Positions 12,572-23,265 of a DNA stretch of 64,000 nt are shown piece by piece. The DNA is from Artemisia argyi (Eukaryota; Streptophyta; Magnoliopsida; Asterales; Asteraceae). Position 1 is the stretch's first letter, and each line of letters starts with the position of its first letter. The position numbers were made by a program, and so were the translations under genes. Below the pieces are notes generated by a model. The model did no database searches. It was not told where the DNA came from and worked only from the letters and a program-made list of their open reading frames with translations. Where the stretch lies: the NCBI GenBank assembly GCA_030686995.1, contig CM060687.1:171163090-171227089 (forward strand), read 5' to 3'.

Positions 12572-15500
12572 ATGATTTGAGCTTTTGTCGAGTAACTGAG
12601 TTCGTTCGAGCTGATTCTTATTAAGCTTTTAGCTGAAGCTCAAGCCTATCAAATGAACTCGAAATATTTAATAACTTGAGCTTAACAAGTTCGACTCGAG
12701 TTATTGTTGAGTTTTCGAACTTGTAAGTGATATAGCATATGTTATTTTTATATATTTTGTATGTAAGTGTGCTAAATGTAAATACTTATTTATGAATGTA
12801 TCGAGCTTTTTGAGTTGAATTCAAATCGAATTCGACTCTTAGGTTATATTTCTATTTTAATTTGTGTAAGAAAACACAGCTTTACAAATATATCAAGCTT
12901 TTCGAGTTAAACTCAAGCCGAGTTCAAAATTTCTCGATCCCGGATAACATGATGAGGAGGTCCCTTGATACTTGCTTCTTAGTGTTTGTGACAATTACTT
13001 ATAATAAGGGTTTCTTGATGTTCGTTAGTAAATACATATTTTGTAAGTGATTGTTCATTGTCTCTTGTTTATGTTTGTTGGTGTCTTAGTCATTGAACGA
13101 ACATGAACGAATACCAAACAATCCCACTTTTTAAAATGAACATACACATGCAAGAAAAAACCGTACGTTCAACCTTTTGTATACATTCGGTCAAAACTTG
13201 AGTAAATAATACAAACATGTCGTGTTCATATGCTTCGTTTACAACCTTACTCGTTCATATTGTATCAGTATTACTGGCCCAAGCTTACTAACTACATGCT
13301 CAGATCAAGCCCATTACATAAGGTTCACGAGTGAACATATGACAAGAACCATATATACCCATTACTTAAGGAACCTTGTCTTCCGCGTCCTCCATCTCGT
13401 AATCAATTGCGGTACTTCACCCTCAGGCATGGGTTAAGGAGGAGCAGGATTACCATCGACATCAGGGATCACATGAAGAACAACGGTCACACCTTCGTCA
13501 TCAGATTCAACAAGCATAGAGAGTACATCAATCATTTCAAAATAAATTAAAAAGCTTATGGTTAATTCAAACCACGAAAGATAAAACGACGACATAGGAA
13601 CACGGATATGGAATCAACACTCAACCTGACCAGCCCTATAAATTACTAGGACCATCACAGGCGCCCACTGATGGCTCAGTTGGGCTTGCACCAAGCCACC
13701 AACACACCCTCAAACACCGGTCTCCAATAAACATTCACGTCACTTAAATGAGTAAACAAATCATGTTGAGCACTCAGAGAGTCAGAGGTATCAAAGGTAA
13801 TTCCTCCAGGTCATGGTTTACACTATTACTCCACCTGACACATTGATTGGGTAAAAGGGTGTCATCCACATTTATCCACATCCATTTCAACACGAGAAAC
13901 CAAACAAAACATTCATGAGCCATAACTTAATTGTTTATTTAAACAATTAATTTGTTAATATTATCTTTTCATACTCTGTATAAGCTAACAAAATAAAATA
14001 ACACAAACACACATAATTTGTTTATTCGAGACTAGCAGCTTTCAAAAGCAAGGTTATAAATAGCGCTTTATGTGGCGTGGCGGCATGATCAAGCCTCACG
14101 CGTTAGTGGTTAAGGCGAAGCTTTTGCGTTTGTAAAGCGTGGCGCAAGGCAACACAAAATATAAAATATTTATATATTTATATTATATTTCATATATATT
14201 GAATTTATAAAAAGATGTGACATAATGCGGCATGATGGCAGGGCGTGGCGGCATGACGGCATGGCATGGCGGCATGACCAAGTCTCACGCCTTTGCAGAG
14301 CCTTTGCGAGGCCTTTACGCACCTTCTAGAAACATGTTGAAAAGTCAAGGTTTATGATAATTCTATCATTCATTGATTTTATTTTATGTTTTAATATTTA
14401 TTTTTATTTTTTATTTTTTATATATAATTACATTATTCTCTAAAATTTTATAGTTCCTGCTAGGTAGTTTTGTTTGTCCCACCTAGATTTTTCACCAAAT
14501 TTCCATTGTCACTTCAATTCTCATTATCCCTCCAATTAGGTATTTGGCCAATTTGATTATTCACTTTATACAAACCATTTTTCATTATCCCTCCATGGCT
14601 CCATCTCATCATCCTCCATTTCTAATATACATCTACATCTCAGTTTATCATCCTCTCTAACCACGAGCCATTCAACCATCCTCCCAAGTCACGGGCCACA
14701 AATCCAAGCTATTCACCACCGATTTCAATTCCACTAGTCTAAAAATCAGGTATCGTAATGTCTTATATCTTAAATTCCTTAACTAATTTGAGGTGTACAT
14801 GGGTCAATTTCTAGTTTTGGACATTTTCGAATTTAGGGTTTATGTGAACCCGAATCTATATAACCTTTTAACATTAGATATACTACAATTTATTCTTATT
14901 ACATGTATATTTCATGTATTAATTTCTCATTATGTGCTTAATTTGCAATATTACATGTATTTGTTATAGGACTTGTGATAACTTGTTTGATTATGGTAAA
15001 AAAGTAAATAGAAAAATGGCATTGTAACCTAAAGGGAAAATTGCGAAACTGAATTTGGGGTTGTTTATGTCACTTAAGGTTGTGAATTTGGGGCTATTTG
15101 ACTAACTCCAAAAAATTTCATGTTATTGGCCCTTTGCTGTGCTTTCTCTTATTTTGATATCCAAATAAACTGATTAAACAGGTCATTATTCGGTTCAGGA
15201 ATCAGGTGTTTTTATTCAAAGTTGAAATCTGGATGACCTGTCCTGTAGTCCTGTTAACCTGAACCCGAACCGATCAACACCCCTAGTTGTTGGTCATGCC
15301 CACTTTGATTGAAAAATTGGCAGTCGTCCCCATAAGAATGTTGGATCCTTGATCTGTGTACATGTTTGTGATTTTTAAGTTTATATTGTTGCTCTTTTAT
15401 TAGTCATTGTTGTGTTATTTGCAGGCCATCACATTGTCATTAATTCCCCGTTCATGCTTGCTGCATACTGATTATTATTACTGCTTTGAGGTTTTTGTAG

Positions 15501-15590
15501 AGGAAAATTTGTGCAGAGTTATGGAATAACATTTGTTAAGGGAACACCACTCATGGACACTGCGAATACATTATCACTGGGATATTAAAA
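12572..15590. other. Repeat-rich non-coding stretch
   Basis: Two copies of a GAGCTTTTCGAGTT-type block with opposing GAATTCGA motifs lie at about 12798-12843 and 12891-12930. Around 14045-14330 is a GC-richer block with repeated GGCATGGCGGCATGA and CTCACGCCTTTG motifs, starting CAAGGTTATAAATAGCG. It resembles a degenerate hAT-type MITE, but I could not pair the ends. No gene was recognised. Confidence 0.35.
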
Positions 15591-15593
15591 TGC

Positions 15594-16596
15594 TATTTGC
15601 GGGCCTTGAGTACAAGAGTAAAGCACGCTTGTTGGAAGAAGCAGGTATACATGTCTTGGACTCGCATGATCTTGTATTTTTATGGTAAACATTCAAAAAT
15701 AAAGTTTCTTATATTTTTATCGTATTTCTTATCAACTCTTAATTATAATACTTACTGTAGGAAAAGGAAACAGGTGGCCCTGTTGGTTTTCAAGTTCTTT
15801 TTAAAGATACACACTCACAAAAAGGTGTGTACATTAACTAGAAGGCAAAAAAGCTAGGGGTATGTTTCTTTATCTCATTTGAATTTAATGCAACATTGTA
15901 ATTTGCTCTTATTTCTAGGCTATTGTTTAGTTGTTTGTTGAGCTGTTGTCGGTTATTTTTGTTGTGGTTTGGTTATTTGATTTACTTGATTACGATGTTG
16001 GGTGTTTACATGGCTTTTGTTTGGTTGTCTTAGCTATACTTAGGTTTTTTCATATCATTCTAAATAATTATTATATAGTTGTCTGTAACAAACTGCATAC
16101 AAGGAGAAATTTTTGGCAAAGCATGGCCTTGATAAGATTAATCATCTAATAGGCGATATAGATCTTTGGAATGAGTGTACCGGAGGGAAGGAAGAACATT
16201 TGGTACTGGTTCATTAGTTGGATCCCCATTATGTGGTGACGGGTAATCGGGTATGCCTTCCGCTAGATCTTCCTGCAGTCCTTATCCTCATTGTCAGGGT
16301 TCAACATCCATGAGTAAGGTTTGTAACTTTTAAATAGCTGTTAAGTAAATGAGATGGTTTAGGCAGAAAACATGTCATATTGAGTAAATGGGTTGGTTTA
16401 GCTTGTTTGTATGTTTATGATGTATTTAAATTGCAGATTGGAAGAAAAGATGGAGCTACAAAAACATGAGCATGTCACTCGTAAAAGCACTCTAAAGAAG
16501 ATATTCTATGATCGTGAAGCAACAACAAATAAACGAGAGGAGGATCATCATGAACGGCAAGATAGCCTTAGGGAGTTCCAAAAGATTATGCTTTGA
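15594..16596 (+). pseudogene. Unrecognised multi-exon gene fragment
   Basis: Several plus-strand exon-like pieces occur in order. A GAATACAAGAGTAAAGC-type segment ends at an AG|GTATAC donor near 15644. A piece after ACTGTAG at 15761 reads ETGGPVGFQVLFKDTHSQK. A piece near 16100-16315 reads EKFLAKHGLDKINHLIGDID, then LWNECTGGKEEHLVLV and LPLDLPAVLILIVRVQHP, with in-frame stops. The last piece after TTGCAG at 16435 reads RLEEKMELQKHEHVTRK, then a charged helix ending EFQKIML-stop. The last piece is Glu/Lys-rich and looks coiled-coil. The whole looks like a real plant gene that has decayed, lying inside the CACTA-like element on the strand opposite to the bHLH copy. I do not recognise the protein. 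Confidence 0.45.
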
Positions 16597-16763
16597 AGAT
16601 TGTCACATCCCCCTTCTACCTTACTCTTAAATATTTGTAGTAGGATATCGGATATTAGCATCGCGGTCATTTTGTTATCTTGAAGTTGTAATTCAAATGT
16701 TTGATCTATATTTTGCGGATTTTAGTATTAATTTGTGTTAGGATCAAAGTTTATAATCCTAAC

Positions 16764-17241
16764 TGTTGGGATTCTTGATTTGATGTGACAAAATAAATAA
16801 AAGAATGAAAACAAGAGGGACTTAATGTGACAAAGGATGAAACTTCAAGAACAAGAAAAAGATTACTACGGATCTTTTTATTATTTAGAATATATCCTTT
16901 GTAAACCTAATCCTCTATTATATAAAGAGGATACAGGTCGTATGTTTTATTATGTCTTTCACAATGTAGTCGACTAGAAAAGTGTGTGTGTGTTCTAGGG
17001 CGTAGTTCATTATAAACGTCTAGAACTAGGTAGTTTGTGTTCGTATTCCTCTAAGGTCTGAGGGTTCTTAGATCCTTGTTACAATTGGTAACACGTATTA
17101 TTCTGATCAAATAATTATTAGAGGTGATTGGGAAAAACCTTGTGTCAATAACATATGTTCTTATTATTCCGCTGCATATTGTCTATGTTATTGTTTAACC
17201 CTAGTGCTCAAAACGGTCCATGGAGTCTAATAAACTCCACA
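16764..17241 (+). mobile_element. Solo copia-type LTR (478 bp) in the left LTR
   Basis: It runs from TGTTGGGATTC to AACTCCACA (TG..CA) and is flanked by CTAAC on both sides (16759-16763 and 17242-17246). It has a TATA-like ATTATATAAAGAGG. The corresponding place in the right LTR (about 21058) is an empty site, which proves the insertion is secondary. Confidence 0.9.
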
Positions 17242-17473
17242 CTAACACGTAAATGGAACGACATTTATGGAATTACATTAGCTATCTTGAAAGGCACAAA
17301 CACATGGACTAGAAGCGTCATTATTGTAAAGTTGTGTGTTTGTTGACCTATTAATACCCCCTCCATACTTCCATGGAGGGGTGAGACTTAGTGTGTAATT
17401 TTACTCTTTCATTTTCATTCAATAAAACACCTAGTTTTCCTTCTCTCTCTACTCTCTCTCTCTAACTATGGGT

Positions 17474-17809
17474 AGGGCTGAGCATCGGGCGAAAACCGGA
17501 CCGGACAGACCAAGACCGGACCGGACCGAGGACCGAGAACCGGAAAAACCATAGACCGAGACCGGACCGAATATGGTCGGTCCGGTCTCGGTCCGGTCCG
17601 GTCCGGTCGGTCCGGTCCAATTAGGCAAGTTTTTTCGGGTTTTTGGTCAGTCCGGACCGGACCGGACCGGACCGACCAGACCGAGGACCGAATTTGGCAA
17701 AAAGCTTAGACCGAGGACCGGACCGAATGTGGTCGGTCCGGTCCGGTCGGTCTCGGTCCGGTCGGTTTTGTCGGTCGGTCCGGTCCATCCGGTCCGTTTG
17801 CTCAGCCCT
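17474..17809. mobile_element. GGTCCG-rich foldback MITE (MULE-like, 10-bp TSD), 336 bp
   Basis: The termini AGGGCTGAGC and GCTCAGCCCT are perfect inverted repeats. AACTATGGGT is duplicated on both sides (17464-17473 and 17810-17819). The right LTR shows the empty site near 21283-21292. The interior is almost wholly made of CGGTCC/GGACCG words, on one strand mainly GGACCG at the left and mixed after, so it can fold on itself in many registers. A 9-10-bp TSD suggests a Mutator-like origin. All open frames in it are composition artefacts. Confidence 0.85.
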
Positions 17810-17886
17810 AACTATGGGTTTCATCTTCTTCCATCAAACCCGACCTCCCAAATCACAATATCAACATAAAACTACGATCCTACAAG

Positions 17887-17899
17887 TGGCATCAGAGCC
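17887..17899 (+). other. Primer-binding site of the copia element
   Basis: TGGCATCAGAGCC lies 2 bp after the left LTR. Plant copia elements use initiator Met tRNA with TGGTATCAGAGC, so there is one difference. Confidence 0.8.
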
Positions 17900-20800
17900 A
17901 AGTTATTACTTTGTTGATTTGTGGTGTTTTTCTTGTCAAAAAATCGGATTTTTTTTCTAATCCGTACTGTTTTTGAAGCTGTTTTCTATACATATTTTTT
18001 TGGAATCTGAATTTGTCTTATTTTTGTGGGAACAGTTTTATAACAGTCTTTATACAGATTGATGTATCCAAATGGTCAAAGAGAAAATATTTCAAGTTTT
18101 TTATTATCTGTTTCATATTCTTTTATATGAAAAGATATCATTTTTATGAATCTCTTTTGTACCATCCCGTGAAGACAGTTACGTGGTCAGAATACATGGT
18201 CAAAAAAAGTGGCATAAAATGGTCGAATGTCATCGGAAAAATCATCAGAAACTGCTATAAAACTCGCCGGAATCTGGTCGGAATTTCTTGTATAAGAAAT
18301 TTTCGAAATGTACTTGTTTTCGAGAATACGTTTTCGATATGTACTATTTTTCGAGAATATATTTTCGAAATGTACTAGTTTTCGAGAATCCATATTTTCG
18401 AAATGTTTTACTTCTTCGAAAACTGTCATGTTCTCGATAAACGTGTATTCTCGATAAGATGCAAATTCGAAAATTAAGATATGCAAAGTTTCGTAAAAAC
18501 AAGAAGATAGAGATGAAGAGAAGCAGTTGACCATGACCATAACCAAAATACCTTAACTCAAAGATGGACCTCAGTTACAACATCACTAGTCCAAAACTCA
18601 AACCGAACCAATTACAAATAATTAAACAAGACTGAATGATGTGCAATTAAACATTACCACTGCCAACCCACCTCCACGACTAACCTACATCCCATCGACA
18701 AGCGAATAATATTCAGCCTCTTCAACCAACAAGTTACTACAACAACTTATTCAAATCCCATATCCATCACCATCACACTGTCAATCTAACATCAAGACTC
18801 AAATTGAAATATTACATAATCTTAGATCTCAGATTCTTTACTCTTTCGTGTTATCTAAAGACACATCTTGACCTTGAAAGTCAACAAACGAAAGAAAAAG
18901 AAAATCATCATGGACCGATTGTCGAAGCTGAGCTTCTCTTTCATATCCGAAAAACATAAAGAAAAAGACAATAACTAATTAGTTATCATCTTTCTCTCTA
19001 TTCGGAGACCAAAACGAAAACACAATAACACAACCTACCTTAGACCTCTTATACGAGATCTTGAAGCCTTGTCTTGTGCTCGAACTGTTTAATAAAACCA
19101 TGGAAGGGTGGCTTGTGTTTGTTATTCGTGTGGGATAAGAGTTGTAATTGATGAGATTAGATAAGTTTTTGGAAGAGTAGATTGGGCGTTGACTGTGTTT
19201 GAAGAGAGTAACGTAAGGATGGGGGCGGATGAGATAAAGTTTTAGGGTTATCAAATGACACAAGTTTATGGCAAGTCTTTTATCCATGAAACTAGGGTGC
19301 CACGTTTTGGATTGGACTTGTGATTAGGCCAAGTGCATGGAATATTTGTTTTGGGCTGAACTGTTATATCAATTGAATCATGGACTGGGCTTAGGTGGTC
19401 ATGATCTGAAAATTATATCAAAATCTTGCGCCAAAATGTGAATATTCAAATGTATTTTTTTTAATACATTGAGATAATTGTTGATATAATTTTTTTGGAG
19501 AAAAGGAGTTATATTTTGGTTACTACAAATTCTCACGGGGATACATTTTTGACAAGATCGGGAAACCATTATCAGATTCACTTAAAACCGTCAAAAGGCT
19601 AGTGTTTGGGCATTTAACCGTAATATGTGACTATGACGTTAATTCTTTATTATTTATTTGAGGTTGAAGTGGAATATCACGAGTGCGTGTACTTAGCATC
19701 TTGAAGATATCGGGGTTGGTTGGATGCATGATTCTTCGAGATCCTTGTTCGAGCTTTTACTCATACAAATGACCAAGACTTGAGTTGTCTAGTTATACCT
19801 GATGTAAGGAGTTACGTTGTTGTGCTCACAGTGTATAGCTATCACTTTAAAGGAGTTACGTTGTAGTGCTCAAGTGTCACCTAAAGATGTGGATGATTCA
19901 AGAGACGTTCATATACATTTAAGGAAGGTTGGATGGGTATATGATTTCCTACCATTATTGAAATTCTCAGTATTGGTTCTTAGTCAGACAATAGTGCAAG
20001 TTTAAGTCACAAGTTCGGGTTATTTTACTTCAGTCTCAAGTTCGTCATACCGAGTTTTCTCCATCAGTAGTCACTACAAAGAGCCGACAGACTGATAATG
20101 GGGTTGGTAAAGAGTTAGTTGAGAGGAGTATAAAAGAGTAGAGATGTTTATCAGCAGTTGATTCTCACGGGCTATTTATGATACTTCACACATAATCGGT
20201 TAGTTAGACATATGGGGTTACGCTGCCTCCGTTTCCATCGTAAACATAGTGTGTATGCTTCCGATTCCACGAAGACATCGTGGGGGAAGAGAGAGTGGGT
20301 GTTGTTTTGCTTCTTTGACTTTTCTTGACTTCTTTGCGAAAACACTCATTTTCCACGAGGTTCTGCAATTAGGGGGAAGAAATGTGCACATCACGGACGC
20401 ATAATAGACTCACGTGATCGAGCTTACAATTTTATTACTACCGGAGAGACGTCCGCAGAGATGATCAGTGGTTCAGTTTTGTGATTTTGGTGTAATCATT
20501 TCGACTCTCGCGGATTGTGAAGTGCTAAGTAGCCTACATATGTGAGAATATCCTGCTGATTTCTTGCATGTTACCCCCGAACGGAGCTTCCGTATTGAGC
20601 ATAACCGTGATTAGTGACTAGTCAGATTTGCTTGGTGTGGTTTACTATGTCATCTACAAATTCCGCTGCGTACTCAAAACTTCAAAAGTTAGAAGACATG
20701 TGGACTACATCAAAGTTTCGAATCTGCTGAAGACGGTTGTCAGTTTGGGGGGAAGCTGATTCAGAAACTTCGCCAAAAAGAAGTGTACGAAGAAGCCGCT

Positions 20801-21020
20801 AAAGACATGCAGCATGAATTGGGGGGAAGTTAATCCATTTCATGCATATTACATCATTTGCCTACAAGTGAAGATAAAGTTTTTCAAGCCGAGGTACAAG
20901 ATGAAGACAAAGAGCGTCAACTGTAGTCATCCTCAGCATTTGAAGAGCCGATGAAGACCTTTCTTTATTGTATTTGTACTTGTAGGAAATGTTGTAAGTA
21001 ATCCCTTATGTTGCCCCATT
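17900..21020. other. Non-coding interior of the copia element
   Basis: No Gag, protease, integrase or reverse transcriptase motif was readable in any frame. A 31-bp tandem repeat lies at 18300-18410. Purine-rich GGGGGGAAG strings recur at about 20740, 20820 and 20280, echoing the polypurine tract. Minor open frames (for example 18979-19287, minus) look like chance. Decayed pol remnants near 20.0-20.9 kb cannot be excluded. Confidence 0.5.
18300..18410. repeat. 31-bp tandem repeat, about 3.5 copies
   Basis: Units of the form TTTTCGAAATGTACT followed by TTTTCGAGAATA occur at 18300, 18331, 18362 and (partial) 18395. Confidence 0.85.
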
Positions 21021-21030
21021 GGGGGAAGAT
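21020..21030 (+). other. Polypurine tract of the copia element
   Basis: TTGGGGGAAGAT lies directly before the right LTR. Confidence 0.75.
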
Positions 21031-21499
21031 TGTTAGGATCAAAGTTTATAATCCTAACACGTAAATGGAACGACATTTACGGGATTACATTAGCTATCTT
21101 GAAAGGCACAAACGCATGGACTAGAAGCGTCATTATTGTAAAGTTGTGTGTTTGTTGACCTATTAATACCCCCTCCATACTTCCATGGAGGGGTGAGACT
21201 TAGTGTGTAATTTTACTCTTTCATTTTCATTCAATAAAACACCTAGTTTTCCTTCTCTCTCTACTCTCTCTCTCTAACTATGGGTTTCATCTTCTTCCAT
21301 CAAACCCGACCTCCCAAATCACAATATCAACATAAAACTACGATCCTACAATTTGAATGAATGTATTATGCATGTTTTGAATCATTTTGTGAATTATTAC
21401 CGACGACGATATTACCCAAAAAAAGTTTGTGAAAGTAACCAGTCGGTAATGGCCATTACGGATGGGTTACCAATAGAATTGGCAGTCGGTGTTGCCCAG

Positions 21500-21512
21500 T
21501 TTTCTAGTAGTG
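21500..21512 (-). mobile_element. Canonical CACTA terminus without a partner
   Basis: TTTTCTAGTAGTG is the reverse complement of the common plant CACTA end CACTACTAGAAAA. The region to its left has short inverted GTAATGGCC/GGTTACC-type words, as in a subterminal region. I found no matching left end, so it is probably a truncated second CACTA element inside the larger one. Confidence 0.4.
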
Positions 21513-22199
21513 AATGTAGTCACGAATTTACTTACGGAATATTAATAAAAAATAGGCCGTTGTCACCAATGACTCTTGCACACGATAAATAGGTGGGAAA
21601 GTTTACTCATGTATTATTGCGGGAAAGTTACCCGCATGCTATGTGTAGAATTTTACACACGAAATAACTTTGTGAGTAAATATTACACACAAATTACCCA
21701 CGGGTATATCAATGGGTATTCTCGTGATGAGTTAGAAAAACCCATAAAACTTCACCCATGAACGAAACTTAATCGCCCACCTAAAAGGAAGTGGGTAAAT
21801 TTACCCACAAAGTGTAAATTTACCCAAACAGTTAAATTGTATGTGACTACACTTAAATAATGTGTGATAAAATATGACTCTGATTTAGACATCTAAATAA
21901 ATACTTCATGTAACCATATATAATATCTTGAATTTTGTCACACAAACACTCAATGTGACTAACAACAAGGTTATTGATAATAGAGTTCACATTTTGTTAT
22001 AAATAATAGTCACATGAATATTTCACAATGTGACTATTTAAATGTATTGGTCACATATAAATACCATTATAGTGTGGCCATAAACATAATTTAGATACAC
22101 ATTTGTGATATGGTGTGACTATTGTAAATCCTATAGTCACATGATTGTGCTACAATTAAATGTGACTATACACATTAGGATTTGGCAAGGAAACACACA
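21513..22199. repeat. Subterminal repeats of the CACTA-like element
   Basis: Many short inverted words occur: GTAAATTTACC (21795-21835), TTACCCGC/GCGGGAAAG, and TGTGACTA/TAGTCACA. No coding potential was seen. Confidence 0.55.
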
Positions 22200-23265
22200 C
22201 TAAACATTAGACACTCATATTAACTTACGTGACCATATGGTGTTTAAAGTGAAGGAATTTTTATTTTGTGTGACTATTGATCATCCAATTACCACATGAA
22301 TTTTGTTTTTGTGTGGCCTTTGGTAACATTTAGTCACACAAAGCATGTTTTTGGGAGTGTATTTAGTCACATACAACTAACCATCAAGTGATCAAAAGTG
22401 TTAATAAGTGTGACCATATGTTATTTAAAGTGAAGGAATGTGTATTTTGTGTGACTATTGATCATCCACTTGCCACATGAATTTGGTTTTTGTGTGGCCT
22501 TTACTAACATTTAGTCACACAAAGCATGTTTTTGGGAGTGTATTTAGTCACATACAACTAACCATCAAGTGACCAAAAGTGTTAATAAGTGTGGCCATAT
22601 GCTGTTTAAAGTGAAGGAATGTGTAGTTTGTGTGACTATAGATCATCCAATTGCCACATAAATTTGGTTTTTGTGTGGCCTTTACTAACATTTAGTCACA
22701 CAAAGCATGTTTTTGGGAGTGTATTTAGTCACATACAACTAACCATCAAGTGACCAAAAGTGTTAATAAGTGTGACCATATGCTGTTTAAAGTGAAGGAA
22801 TGTGTATTTTGTGTGACTATTGATCATCCACTTGCCACATGAATTTGGTTTTTGTGTGGCCTTTACTAACATTTAGTCAGACAAAGCATGTTTTTGGGAG
22901 TGTATTTAGTCACATACAACTAACCATCAAGTGACCAAAAGTGTTAATAAGTGTGGCCATATGCTGTTTAAAGTGAAGGAATGTGTAGTTTGTGTGACTA
23001 TAGATCATCCAATTGCCACATAAATTTGGTTTTTGTGTGGCCTTTACTAACATTTAGTACCACAAAGCATGTTTTTGGGAGTGTATTTAGTCACATACAA
23101 CTAACCATCAAGTGACCGAAAGTGTTAATAAGTGTGACCATATGCTATTTAAAGTGAAGGAATGTGTATTTTGTGTGACTATTGATCATCCACTTGCCAC
23201 GTGAATTGGGTTTTTGTGTGGCTTTTGTTAACATTTAGTCACACAAATCATGTTTTGGCTACACT
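22200..23265. repeat. 181-bp tandem array (right), about 6 copies
   Basis: TAGTCAC anchors occur at 22331, 22512, 22693, 22874, 23055 (variant) and 23236, an exact 181-bp period. The unit is homologous to the left array (3296-4585) and in the same orientation. It differs by blocks such as GTTTTTGGGAGTG. Copies alternate between two subtypes (ATTGATCATCCACTTG and ATAGATCATCCAATTG), so the array probably grew by duplicating dimers. Confidence 0.9.

Larger units (their letters stand above)
16736..21350 (+). mobile_element. Non-autonomous copia-type LTR element with insertions in its left LTR
   Basis: The left LTR (16736-17884) and right LTR (21031-21350) begin TGTTAGGATC and end GATCCTACA. ATTTG is duplicated at 16731-16735 and 21351-21355. 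A primer-binding site follows the left LTR and a purine tract precedes the right one. With the two insertions and one copy of each TSD removed, the left LTR is 28+227+65=320 bp, exactly the length of the right LTR. The 3.1-kb interior has no gag or pol that I can read, so the element would need proteins from a relative. It is inserted in the CACTA-like element. Confidence 0.88.

Noticed and set aside
17573..17960. Overlapping frames rich in Arg, Asp, Gly and Pro on both strands
   Set aside because: They arise from the GGTCCG word composition of the foldback MITE, and open frames occur on both strands for that reason.
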